Positions 1 to 7,848 of a DNA stretch of 64,000 nucleotides are shown in pieces (the first letter of the stretch is position 1; each line of letters starts with the position of its first letter). Made by a program: the position numbers and the translations under genes. The notes under the pieces are model-generated. The model saw nothing but the letters and a program-made list of their open reading frames with translations. It was not told the origin of the DNA and made no database searches. Origin of the DNA: Erysipelotrichales bacterium (GTDB taxonomy: Bacteria > Bacillota_I > Bacilli_A > Erysipelotrichales > Erysipelotrichaceae); assembly GCA_910576855.1 (NCBI GenBank), contig CAJTJP010000003.1, positions 1 to 64,000 on the forward strand. The letters are read 5' to 3'.

Positions 1-1
1 C

Positions 2-160
2 CCCCTTCGTGAAGCTAAGTCTAAAACATTTGATCCTATCACCAAAGATGATAAGCCTAATAAGGTCTATATCCCTCCAATGTCTCATCCTTGGAAACAC
101 GCTTCTTTTCAAGCTTATATTGCGAAACAAAAGCACCGTAATCTTGGTGCTAATGTTTAA
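2..160 (+). CDS. C-terminal tail of an insertion-sequence transposase (partial)
   Basis: The frame is open from the window edge and ends at a TAA at 158-160, giving 52 residues. It contains the segment YIPPMSHPWKHASF, which resembles the C-terminus of DDE (integrase-core) transposases of the IS1202/ISNCY kind. A T-rich stretch containing GGGACATTTTCATTTTCGC follows the stop and may include the element's right end. The 5' part is outside the window, so intactness cannot be judged. The family assignment rests on memory of the motif. An overlapping frame starting at 9 gives a hydrophobic peptide with no credible features and was not used. Confidence 0.5.
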   Translation, partial: PLREAKSKTFDPITKDDKPNKVYIPPMSHPWKHASFQAYIAKQKHRNLGANV

Positions 161-278
161 CTTTTTTTGGGACATTTTCATTTTCGCTTGACAGATACCT
201 CTTTTCATTTATTTCATTTTGTTTAATCTTAATTTTTGAATTTCGATAAAGAAAAAACGAGTTGCCTCGCTTTTACTG

Positions 279-1286
279 TTAGATAGATTGAGTCAAAGCT
301 TTTACAGCTTTTTCTACTTCAGGTTGAATGGATTCATCTATTTTCAGAATCTGCATCGCTTCGCTTAAGGTTTTATTCATTTCCTTCATCAAGCTGCGCA
401 CATTATCTATTGCCATTTCAACGCGTCCTTCAGTAAGACCTTCTGCACGCCCTTTTTCAAGCCCTTTTTCAATCCCTTTATCCATAATGCCTTGTGATAA
501 ATTGCACACGCCCGTCATCTCCTTATCTATCGCTCTTGTCATCATTATACCATAGTTTTCACTTAATTGATATTTTTTATCCTCTGCCGGCATGTCTGCT
601 TGAAACAGTATATACAGCATTTCTGTCAAATCATGCTTATCATCATTGATATCATATTCTTTATTCAGATAAATCATCACAATCGATAACTTATCATAAT
701 CCGTTTTCGGGATATGATACTTCTTTCTCAAGCATCTTTCACTGATTGTGTATTCATTGAATACGCCTTCCATCGCTTTACTTGGGTTCATTACAATCCA
801 AATCGAATACACCTTCTTAAGATTCTGAAACTCTGAATTTTGAAAACCGCCCTGCATGTTTTTTTGTTTTGCTAATAATCTGCTGCAATAATAGACTGCC
901 CTGCTTGTCAGCGGATATCCGTTATTATTACTGTTTTGTGCTTCTATATTGATAAACAATCCGATTCTTTCATTTTCATCAGAATTCGGCAGCTTCGCAT
1001 CAAATAAGATATCGTATTTGATCTCTGCGCCGTGTACAGATTTATCCTCAATATTACGACCTTGTATTTTGTCAGTTTCATCCTCAACAGACACATTCAA
1101 CTGCGGATCATTTTCAATATAAGAAGGAATCTTTTCTACCGGGATATCACGATACTCAGCCACACATTCCTTCATAATACGTGCCAGTATCTGTTTATTA
1201 CTCAATATTTTCTTACAATACCCATCATATGCTTTATTCAAATCATTTTTTTCGATCGCATCTGCGACCTCTAAATTATTTTCCAT
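279..1286 (-). CDS. Rpn-family recombination-promoting nuclease / PD-(D/E)XK transposase-like protein
   Basis: This 335-residue protein belongs to the Rpn / PDDEXK_2 family, whose characterised members (E. coli RpnA) are DNA endonucleases that promote recombination. A PD-(D/E)XK-like core is visible as KYDILFDA followed by LFINIEAQN, an ExQ variant usual in this family. The C-terminus has a charged GxEKGxEKGRxEG repeat, probably a coiled coil, again typical. I chose the ATG at 1286 because GGGGAGTG lies 5-12 bases upstream; a GTG at 1301 is in frame but sits on this ribosome-binding site. The gene is alone between the IS tail and the A1 terminator. Such genes are often multicopy and mobile-like. 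Activity is inferred. Confidence 0.85.
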   Translation of the reverse strand: MENNLEVADAIEKNDLNKAYDGYCKKILSNKQILARIMKECVAEYRDIPVEKIPSYIENDPQLNVSVEDETDKIQGRNIEDKSVHGAEIKYDILFDAKLPNSDENERIGLFINIEAQNSNNNGYPLTSRAVYYCSRLLAKQKNMQGGFQNSEFQNLKKVYSIWIVMNPSKAMEGVFNEYTISERCLRKKYHIPKTDYDKLSIVMIYLNKEYDINDDKHDLTEMLYILFQADMPAEDKKYQLSENYGIMMTRAIDKEMTGVCNLSQGIMDKGIEKGLEKGRAEGLTEGRVEMAIDNVRSLMKEMNKTLSEAMQILKIDESIQPEVEKAVKALTQSI

Positions 1287-1430
1287 TGCTTCACTCCCCA
1301 CCGTTATATTCGTGTATAGCTAAAACCTATCATTGCTTCGGCTTATCTACGCATAGTATAACATATATGACTATAAATTAATACCTAAAAATGCCTTGTT
1401 TGAGATAATGAATTCCTATAATCATCACAA

Positions 1431-1458
1431 GAAAAGGAGCAGAATTATTTCTCTGCTC
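1431..1458 (-). terminator. Intrinsic terminator after surface protein A1
   Basis: On the minus strand, directly after the A1 stop, GAGCAGA and TCTGCTC form a 7-bp stem with an 8-nt loop, followed by CTTTTCTT. Confidence 0.65.
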
Positions 1459-1460
1459 GA

Positions 1461-4400
1461 TTACTGTTGTTCTGACCTTTGCTTATATGCAAGATAAAAC
1501 AATGCACTTATGGATAACAGACTGATTCCCATATAAATCATGATATTTGTGTTATCACCTGTATTTGCTCCGCCCATGCTTGTTTCAGGATTGTATTGGC
1601 CTTTGACCGATGTATCATTATCATCAGGGTCATTAGGATTACTAAAATCCATAGTATCGTATGGAATTTCACCACCCACATTCTTACCCGGTTTCCATTC
1701 CGGTATTTCAATGATATTTTCATCAGGCTTACCATCTCCGTCTGTGTCTACATTCACATCAGGAATTCCGTCTCCCGTACTGTCGATGTCGATATCAGGA
1801 ATGCCGTCACCGTCCACATCAATATTGATATCAGGCTCCCCGTCGCCGTCTAAATCAACATTGATATCAGGGAATCCGTCTCCGTCTGAATCGATATTGA
1901 TCTCAGGCTTAATGTCATTCTTTCCGATACTGTCATAAGTAAACTTTCCTGACTTATAATCCTTCTTCGGTTTCCATTCATGGATTTCTACAATATTGAC
2001 ACTTGGTGTTTCTCCATCCTTTGAGATATTGATATGCGGTTTAAAGTCTCCTTTATTATCGATGTTGATATTAGGGATTCCGTCGTTATCTGTATCTACA
2101 TTGATGACTGCTTTCACACTTGTTCCTGTACAATATTCCTCAAGGATTCCGTTGTCAGGGTCTGTCTTTACACACTTCGTCGGCTTCCAGTCAGATTTCT
2201 TTAGAATTACTAGATTAAGATCGGGCTTTCCATCTTTGTCTGTATCTGTGTTCAAATCAGGCTTACCGTCTCCGTCACTGTCGATATTGATGTCAGGAAT
2301 ACCGTCATTATTCCTATCCCCGTTGATGACGATCCATTTACTTTCATCATTTGGGTCTTTCCATTTGATGTTTAAATCAGGACATCCATCTCCGTCAGGA
2401 TCATTAAAGTCAGGCTTGCCGTCTCCATCCACATCGACATCGATTTTCTTAAGCTCTACCTCATGACAGCTTTCGGTATTTGTGTTGCCTGCATTATCGG
2501 TCGGTATTACGCATACTTTGTATTTGCCTACTGTTTCACTGATCGTTATCTTTGCCTTTTCATTCGTTACTGATAAAGTTCCGTCCTTGATTTGTTCCTC
2601 AGCTCCGTCTACGATTTTATATACCTTATAGGCTATTTCCTTTGTGCCGCTTACCTTCAAGTCATCCTTTTTGTCATTTGTCGTGATTTCAAGCGCCGTT
2701 CCCGGCTTAAAGAAGATTCCGCCTGTCAACACATTGATGATATCTTGTAGCTTGTTGTTTGAATCCTTGGCTTTGATGTTTTTGACCTTTGGTGCTGTCT
2801 TGTCTATCTTGATGATTTCTTGTTTCTCTTTCGTGATCGCTCCGCTGTTCTTTTTCATCCAAAAGCTTTGGTTTGTTTCTCCTTCTTTTGTCACCGTGAC
2901 TTGGTTTGGCTTCCATGTGCTTTGGTCTAACGACATATTGATATACTCATTATGATCGCTGATGATGTTCACATCCTTATTTGTCCATTCACCTGTATAG
3001 GCAGTATTATTTCCATCATCAATCTCTAAATGATACCAGTCATCCTCAATATTTTCCTCAGTTATTTTTAAGGTTCCCTCTTTGAAGGTAAAGCTGTAAT
3101 TTGGATAGGTCTTGTTTAAGGTATTACTGTCTCCCTTGATTGGATAAGTTCCTGCATTACTGTTTGTTTTTGCGGTCGTGCTCAATTTGATATCACTTGC
3201 CTGTATCACATCTTGTACACCGTTCCACGATATCAGTTGGTCTTTGAAATCTTGATAAGTTAAGGTTGGATTCTGTTCTCCCTTTAGCTTTTCCTTATCA
3301 TCAATAATGATTTCGATTGGCTTCGGCAACACTTGTATCGTTATCGTTTTACTTAACGGTGTTTCCCCATCTGCCGTTCTTGTCACCTTGATTTTGATCG
3401 TTGTGGTTCCGCTGTATTTCAATGCATCAAATTCTGCCTTATTGCCGGTCACTGTAGGATTGGAGATATAGGTTGTATTGTCTACCTCAAATGTATACTG
3501 TACATTCGTGCTGCTTGAATCATCCTGTAGACTTCTGATTGTGAAATGATCGCCGTAGATGATTTTTCCGGGACTTGATATTGCCAACATGTTCTCATCG
3601 GGCCCCATAATATGAAGCATTCCGTCTGCTTCTGCTTTATTATAGTTACGATTCCCTTGTTTCTCTACATGTAACGGTATATCGATTCCGTTTTCACCAC
3701 TGTAATCGTATTCGATCTCTACTCCGTCATTCGTCCATGCGATTGATGTGTTTACACTTGTATCTACTGTGATATAGTAATCGGTATCATCCACCTGCAC
3801 TCCACCATCATTACTTGATATATCCTGTTCATTAATAACCGGTGTTACTTTGCCTTTTCCGTTAGTCACATATGTCACATCCGCAAACGATATCGCTTGT
3901 TCTGCCTTTTTTATATTTATCGGCAATTCAATCGTTTTATCGGCATAATTTCCACTCGGATCATGGCTTGTAGCTTCTACGATTACCTTACCCATTTGTG
4001 TATTCAAACTTGCATTCAATATGTGAACCAATCCATCACTGTCTACCGATATCACATCTGTAGGACTTCCGTTTTTCAGTTTATAAGTTACTGTACTTCC
4101 GGTTGGATTTCCTGACGTATATAACTGGAATGTCTTATCCTTTTCATATACTTCCTCATAGGCTTTATATTTATCCGTCTGTTTCGGAAGCTCATTTCCT
4201 GCATTATCTGTGTAAATGAAGTTTTGTGAACCTGCCGTTACCGTGAAAGTCAATTCTGCTGTGGCGTTTGCTTGTCCTATTCCACCCTGCTTTTCTGCGA
4301 TGATCGTTACCGTTCCTACTCCATGAATTGTGATCGATCCGCTGTCTTCATTTATCTCTATGATATTTGTTGAGCCATCTTTGATACTATACTTCACCGG

Positions 4401-5545
4401 ATTACTGTTACTGCTTCCTTTGGCTGTCGCGTAGACCGTCACTCCTGTATCTGTTGCCTTCACACTCTTTGAGGTTATCACTGTATTTGAAGTACTGTTC
4501 TCATAAAACTTCAGATTCTCTGCCGCTGCCATTCCGACATTGATTGTTACAGGGATTTCCTTTGTGCTCCAGTTATCACTTACTGTTACTGTGATATGAT
4601 AGCTGTTCACTCCTAAATTCGCTGTTGTCTTGATGACACCTGTATTTGGATCAACGCTAAAAAAGCTCGCATTTCCTACTCCCGGTTTTAATCCATAATG
4701 ATATGTTGTTGTGCTTCCGCCGATCGTATCAGGTGTACCGAATGTCCCGTGAATAGTTCCGATAATACCACCCGTCTTTATATTCGAATCAGAAGCTGTA
4801 AAGGTAGGAATCGTTGTATCTGATGAATTGGCATGCGGTGTCACACTTCCGTCTACCTCACGATAGATTACGATTTCTTTTTCAACAAATGCTGAATTAT
4901 AATTATCATTTCCTGTTGTCGGATCATCATCAACCGTTGCCCTTATCTTTACCTTACCGAACGCATTGCTTCCTGTATAGGTAATCGCTCCTGTATCAGG
5001 ATTAATTGAAATCAGTGATACATCACCACCCGTAATACTGTAGGTTATCTTAGTACCTGTACTTGGAGTCGCAGTCGCTGTTTCATTCCAAGCAGTAGCA
5101 GCATCTGCGATTGATTTCTTAGTAGTACTCGGATCATCAAAGGCGATAGTCGGATTTGTCTTTTCTACCGTAAATGAGGTACAAACCTTTTCGGTCGGAT
5201 TACCGCTTGTATCCACAGGATCACCGTTTGCATCTACTGCAGTAATACAGAACTTATAGGTTCCTGTCTTTAACCCGCCGTTCACTAAATCAGGTGCTCC
5301 GCTTTTGATTTTCACATTCAGCGGTGTATTGCTTGAAGCACCATTCGCATCTAAGCCGTCAACCTCAAAGTTTAGATACGAATTATCTCCATTAGCTTCC
5401 AGTGTATACGTCAACGGAGTTACGCCGGTTGGATCCGCCGTAACCTTACCTACTGCCTGACCGGCATTCACATTCTTACTGAATTCATAATCTTTCCCGG
5501 CACTCGCACCACTCTGTGGAGTTTTTGTATAAGTTATTTTATGCG
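1461..5545 (-). repeat. 4.1-kb direct repeat shared with 57008-61095
   Basis: This stretch encodes everything in A1 after its head and is nearly identical to the same part of A2. Long runs of bases match, with small indels near the 3' end. Similarity drops sharply upstream of about 5545, at the codons for EPHKITYTKTPQSG. Both copies have the same orientation. Confidence 0.85.
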
Positions 5546-6914
5546 GTTCTACAATTTCTAAAGCTTGAACATTAGAAATTGCACTACAATCTGCAGGAGC
5601 TGTACTGTTCTCATTATATACCTCATTCACAATTCCTATTTTATATTTCCCTTTTGGTAGTCCGGATAAATCGAAATCATATAATCCACTGCCCTTCGCA
5701 GCTTCTAAAGGTTTATAATATAGAAACTTCCCATCATTATTAAATAAGAGTACAGATACTGTATTCGTTCCTGCGATTCCGCTACCAGCCTGCGCTGTTG
5801 CTTTCAAATATGCATGCGAGTTCAACGCTGCTTTTGTGATGCTGATCCCATCTTTATTTTCTATATCCATCAAATCTGTTGTGGCAGTTAATGTTGCATC
5901 TTCAACTCGCAATTTCATATGTGGTCTGTCAACTGTTTCATTCCATAAGGATGTATAAGACGAAGGTATATTGTGACTACTTACATTTGCGAGCCCATTC
6001 CCTGAACCTGCAGAAATGCCAAATACTACTTTTGATAAATCCAAAAATGCTGCCGGGCGAACTGCCATTTTAGTAGTTGAGGCGTATTCTACACAACCTG
6101 GCTTTCCATCCGGAGTAAAATAACGCCAACTATAACTTCGAGAAGCGCCTGGGCTATTGTCATTCATTGTAGTCCAATACCTTTCATTAAACGTAACATC
6201 CTTTGGCAATAGGTTAAAAGAATAAGAGCTATTTGAAACACTGGACATATTGATATATCGATCTGTATCTAAATATAGAAAAAAATAACCATTATCTTCT
6301 AATGCATTCTTCACAACAGCTTCTCCGCTTGATACACAAGTACTAGTAGTGGTTATACCACACTTTACATTCCACATAATTTTATAATCCTCATAATCTC
6401 TGGGCAAAATCAAGTTCTCTATCTTCGTTCCTACTACACTTGCATTTAAATTATTCATTTCTGTAATTAGGTTAGAATTTGAATATTTAACATATGAATA
6501 GCCATCTAAAGTAACTGTATCAAATTGACTATTACTATTGAAAGGGGCTATATTAGCTATGCTAGAAGTACTCATTACGTACCAGCCACTTATTGGTGAA
6601 TCAGATAAAATAGGATTAGTCATATCCCCGGGATTCAATTTGTAATCTGTATAGTTTTCATTATAATGGATCAACATCAAACCTAAATCACTATTATTCA
6701 TAGGATTATCTAAACCAACAACTATTTTATCTCCTTTTCTTAATCCGTATTCGTTATTGCTTAATCCGGCCGGAGCCTTATTGATTCTTCCTGTCACATT
6801 ACCGCCTGCATTAAATGTAACAGATGCAGCTTTCATTTCTGCGTTGTAACATGCATAACCCAGTGATAATACACTGAATAACATAAATATTACTGCACAA
6901 ATACGTTTTAACAT
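1461..6914 (-). CDS. Giant surface protein A1 (adhesin-like, calcium-binding stalk)
   Basis: This is a 1817-residue secreted protein. A signal peptide occupies roughly residues 1-30 (hydrophobic core VIFMLFSVLSLGYA). Residues to about 455 form a head that is diverged from its paralog A2. Residues 456-1190 are tandem Ig/cadherin-like modules with repeated DPNTGxI motifs, and an MBG-like module follows near 1200-1290. About 1485-1740 is a thrombospondin-3/EF-hand-like array of DxDxDGxPD repeats expected to bind calcium. The tail reads TSMGGANTGDNTNIMIYM, then a hydrophobic helix and KQRSEQQ, which looks like a sortase signal with TGD but no LPxTG. I infer an elongated cell-wall adhesin; the ligand is unknown. 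It is transcribed alone from the repeat/hairpin leader at 6937-7058. Confidence 0.85.
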   Translation of the reverse strand: MLKRICAVIFMLFSVLSLGYACYNAEMKAASVTFNAGGNVTGRINKAPAGLSNNEYGLRKGDKIVVGLDNPMNNSDLGLMLIHYNENYTDYKLNPGDMTNPILSDSPISGWYVMSTSSIANIAPFNSNSQFDTVTLDGYSYVKYSNSNLITEMNNLNASVVGTKIENLILPRDYEDYKIMWNVKCGITTTSTCVSSGEAVVKNALEDNGYFFLYLDTDRYINMSSVSNSSYSFNLLPKDVTFNERYWTTMNDNSPGASRSYSWRYFTPDGKPGCVEYASTTKMAVRPAAFLDLSKVVFGISAGSGNGLANVSSHNIPSSYTSLWNETVDRPHMKLRVEDATLTATTDLMDIENKDGISITKAALNSHAYLKATAQAGSGIAGTNTVSVLLFNNDGKFLYYKPLEAAKGSGLYDFDLSGLPKGKYKIGIVNEVYNENSTAPADCSAISNVQALEIVEPHKITYTKTPQSGASAGKDYEFSKNVNAGQAVGKVTADPTGVTPLTYTLEANGDNSYLNFEVDGLDANGASSNTPLNVKIKSGAPDLVNGGLKTGTYKFCITAVDANGDPVDTSGNPTEKVCTSFTVEKTNPTIAFDDPSTTKKSIADAATAWNETATATPSTGTKITYSITGGDVSLISINPDTGAITYTGSNAFGKVKIRATVDDDPTTGNDNYNSAFVEKEIVIYREVDGSVTPHANSSDTTIPTFTASDSNIKTGGIIGTIHGTFGTPDTIGGSTTTYHYGLKPGVGNASFFSVDPNTGVIKTTANLGVNSYHITVTVSDNWSTKEIPVTINVGMAAAENLKFYENSTSNTVITSKSVKATDTGVTVYATAKGSSNSNPVKYSIKDGSTNIIEINEDSGSITIHGVGTVTIIAEKQGGIGQANATAELTFTVTAGSQNFIYTDNAGNELPKQTDKYKAYEEVYEKDKTFQLYTSGNPTGSTVTYKLKNGSPTDVISVDSDGLVHILNASLNTQMGKVIVEATSHDPSGNYADKTIELPINIKKAEQAISFADVTYVTNGKGKVTPVINEQDISSNDGGVQVDDTDYYITVDTSVNTSIAWTNDGVEIEYDYSGENGIDIPLHVEKQGNRNYNKAEADGMLHIMGPDENMLAISSPGKIIYGDHFTIRSLQDDSSSTNVQYTFEVDNTTYISNPTVTGNKAEFDALKYSGTTTIKIKVTRTADGETPLSKTITIQVLPKPIEIIIDDKEKLKGEQNPTLTYQDFKDQLISWNGVQDVIQASDIKLSTTAKTNSNAGTYPIKGDSNTLNKTYPNYSFTFKEGTLKITEENIEDDWYHLEIDDGNNTAYTGEWTNKDVNIISDHNEYINMSLDQSTWKPNQVTVTKEGETNQSFWMKKNSGAITKEKQEIIKIDKTAPKVKNIKAKDSNNKLQDIINVLTGGIFFKPGTALEITTNDKKDDLKVSGTKEIAYKVYKIVDGAEEQIKDGTLSVTNEKAKITISETVGKYKVCVIPTDNAGNTNTESCHEVELKKIDVDVDGDGKPDFNDPDGDGCPDLNIKWKDPNDESKWIVINGDRNNDGIPDINIDSDGDGKPDLNTDTDKDGKPDLNLVILKKSDWKPTKCVKTDPDNGILEEYCTGTSVKAVINVDTDNDGIPNINIDNKGDFKPHINISKDGETPSVNIVEIHEWKPKKDYKSGKFTYDSIGKNDIKPEINIDSDGDGFPDINVDLDGDGEPDINIDVDGDGIPDIDIDSTGDGIPDVNVDTDGDGKPDENIIEIPEWKPGKNVGGEIPYDTMDFSNPNDPDDNDTSVKGQYNPETSMGGANTGDNTNIMIYMGISLLSISALFYLAYKQRSEQQ

Positions 6915-6936
6915 ATACCATCTTTCCTTTCCTCAA

Positions 6937-7058
6937 TATCTATAAAGGTAGACTTTAAGAAATAGGGTGAAAAACGGTGAAACTGTATGCTTTACAAAGA
7001 AAAAACATATATTTCTGTATTAGAAATATATGTCTATAATTGTCTGATTTAAGAAATA
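6937..7058 (-). promoter_or_regulatory. Leader of A1: paired 28-bp repeats around a hairpin
   Basis: Two copies of a 28-bp element lie at 6937-6964 and 7031-7058 and agree at 21 of 28 positions. On the plus strand both begin T(A/G)TCTATAA and end TTTAAGAAATA. They flank the hairpin at 7005-7033. The same arrangement precedes B1 and A2. Similarity between the three leaders continues upstream to about 7130, and between A1 and A2 to about 7205, including GTGTACATTTATTATAT near 7165. I could not place -10 and -35 boxes with confidence. Confidence 0.7.
6999..7033 (-). promoter_or_regulatory. Terminator-like hairpin in the A1 leader (possible attenuator)
   Basis: On the minus strand ACATATATTTCT and AGAAATATATGT form a perfect 12-bp stem with a 5-nt loop, immediately followed by six T residues. 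This lies about 90 bases upstream of the A1 start, so it would end or regulate transcription before the coding region. Confidence 0.65.
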
Positions 7059-7197
7059 TAAATATCACAAATTGTATGTTTCTTTTGTTTTATGCACAAG
7101 ACAGTAAAACTCATAGTATAGAGTACACTTGATTCGTTTTTGTTCGCATCGATTTTCTTTTTTGTGTACATTTATTATATTATGTCTTTCACAATTA

Positions 7198-7221
7198 GAA
7201 AAAGAGCAGAGCTTCCTCTAC
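7198..7221 (-). terminator. Terminator of yefM-yoeB
   Basis: On the minus strand GTAGAG, loop GAAG and CTCTGC form a 6-bp stem with one G-U pair. TCTTTTTC follows. It lies just after the toxin stop codon. Confidence 0.6.
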
Positions 7222-7231
7222 CCTTATACTG

Positions 7232-7495
7232 CTAGAAATCATAATGTGTCCAAAGACTGATGATTTTAACAATCTTATTTTTATCATCCACTTCATAAAC
7301 CAATCGATGTTTAATATTAATTCGCCTCGAATAAGCACCGGCTAAATCCCCCTGTAATCGCTCATAATGCGGAGGAGTTATATAAGGATTCAACGCCAAT
7401 AGCTCAATCAAAGCCTTTGCTTTCTTATCCAAACGGGCACTTTTCAGCTTTGGAATTGCATTAACTGCGTTTTTCGTATAAACAATCTTATACAT
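7232..7495 (-). CDS. yoeB: YoeB-type mRNA interferase toxin
   Basis: This 87-residue protein has the full length of the Txe/YoeB toxin family, which cleaves mRNA on the ribosome. Family landmarks are present: SRRINIKHRLVYEV in the second half and a C-terminal LWTHYDF. Glu45, Arg64, His84 and Tyr85 fall close to the catalytic Glu46, Arg65, His83 and Tyr84 of E. coli YoeB. The ATG directly follows the TAG stop of the antitoxin gene with no spacer, which suggests translational coupling. The family call is solid; ribosome-dependent cleavage is known for the family, not shown here. Confidence 0.92.
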   Translation of the reverse strand: MYKIVYTKNAVNAIPKLKSARLDKKAKALIELLALNPYITPPHYERLQGDLAGAYSRRINIKHRLVYEVDDKNKIVKIISLWTHYDF

Positions 7496-7744
7496 CTACC
7501 ATTCCACCTCATCTGCAGGAATGCAGTCAGAAATCGGTGTATTTAAACCATCGATGATTTCTTGTTTCATTGTCGGATTAGATACAAGATAAAGTGTTTC
7601 TGTCAAGCTGTTGTATTCTTCCTCACTTAGGATTACAGCATTTCCGTCCTTAGTGCTTACATTTACCGGTTCATTATATTTTATCGTTTGTTCCAACACA
7701 CCAAACAAATTCTTTCTAAGATTAGTCGCATTTGTATTAATCAT
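7496..7744 (-). CDS. yefM: YefM-type antitoxin (Phd/YefM family)
   Basis: This 82-residue protein has a Phd/YefM N-terminal dimerisation and DNA-binding domain (NATNLRKNLFGVLEQ, then EPVNVSTKDGNAVILSEEEY) and an acidic toxin-neutralising C-terminus ending PADEVEW. AGAAGGAGT lies just upstream of the ATG. In this family the antitoxin binds the toxin and represses its own promoter. A matching operator lies immediately upstream at 7763-7782. It is co-transcribed with yoeB, the downstream gene. No second antitoxin copy is seen in the window. Confidence 0.92.
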   Translation of the reverse strand: MINTNATNLRKNLFGVLEQTIKYNEPVNVSTKDGNAVILSEEEYNSLTETLYLVSNPTMKQEIIDGLNTPISDCIPADEVEW

Positions 7745-7762
7745 ATGACTTCAACTCCTTCT

Positions 7763-7797
7763 ATGTACATTATAATGTACATGGGTTGTTTTTGCAA
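7763..7797 (-). promoter_or_regulatory. yefM-yoeB promoter with palindromic operator
   Basis: The minus strand reads TTGCAA (plus 7792-7797), a 17-bp spacer, then TATAAT (plus 7769-7774). The -10 box is embedded in a perfect 20-bp palindrome, ATGTACATTATAATGTACAT, at 7763-7782. Two TGTACA hexamers are the known core of YefM-YoeB operators in E. coli, so autoregulation by promoter occlusion is likely. Confidence 0.85.
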
Positions 7798-7848
7798 CAG
7801 GCATTTGTCATTTTTATTATGTGGTGATAAGATCATTGATATGAAATG

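Noticed and set aside
9..191. Hydrophobic 60-residue protein at the left edge
   Set aside because: The alternative frame in the same DNA encodes a recognisable transposase tail ending at 160.
1700..2460. CRISPR array in the repetitive calcium-stalk DNA
   Set aside because: The repeats are in-frame codon repeats of variable spacing. There are no constant spacers and no cas genes in the window.
1540..2466. Long open frames on the plus strand opposite the DxDxDG arrays (also at 8057-8851, 57159-58013, 62738-63532)
   Set aside because: Their Ser/Pro/Gly-rich repeats mirror the codon pattern of the opposite-strand calcium repeats. They lack ribosome-binding sites and recur only because the arrays are duplicated.
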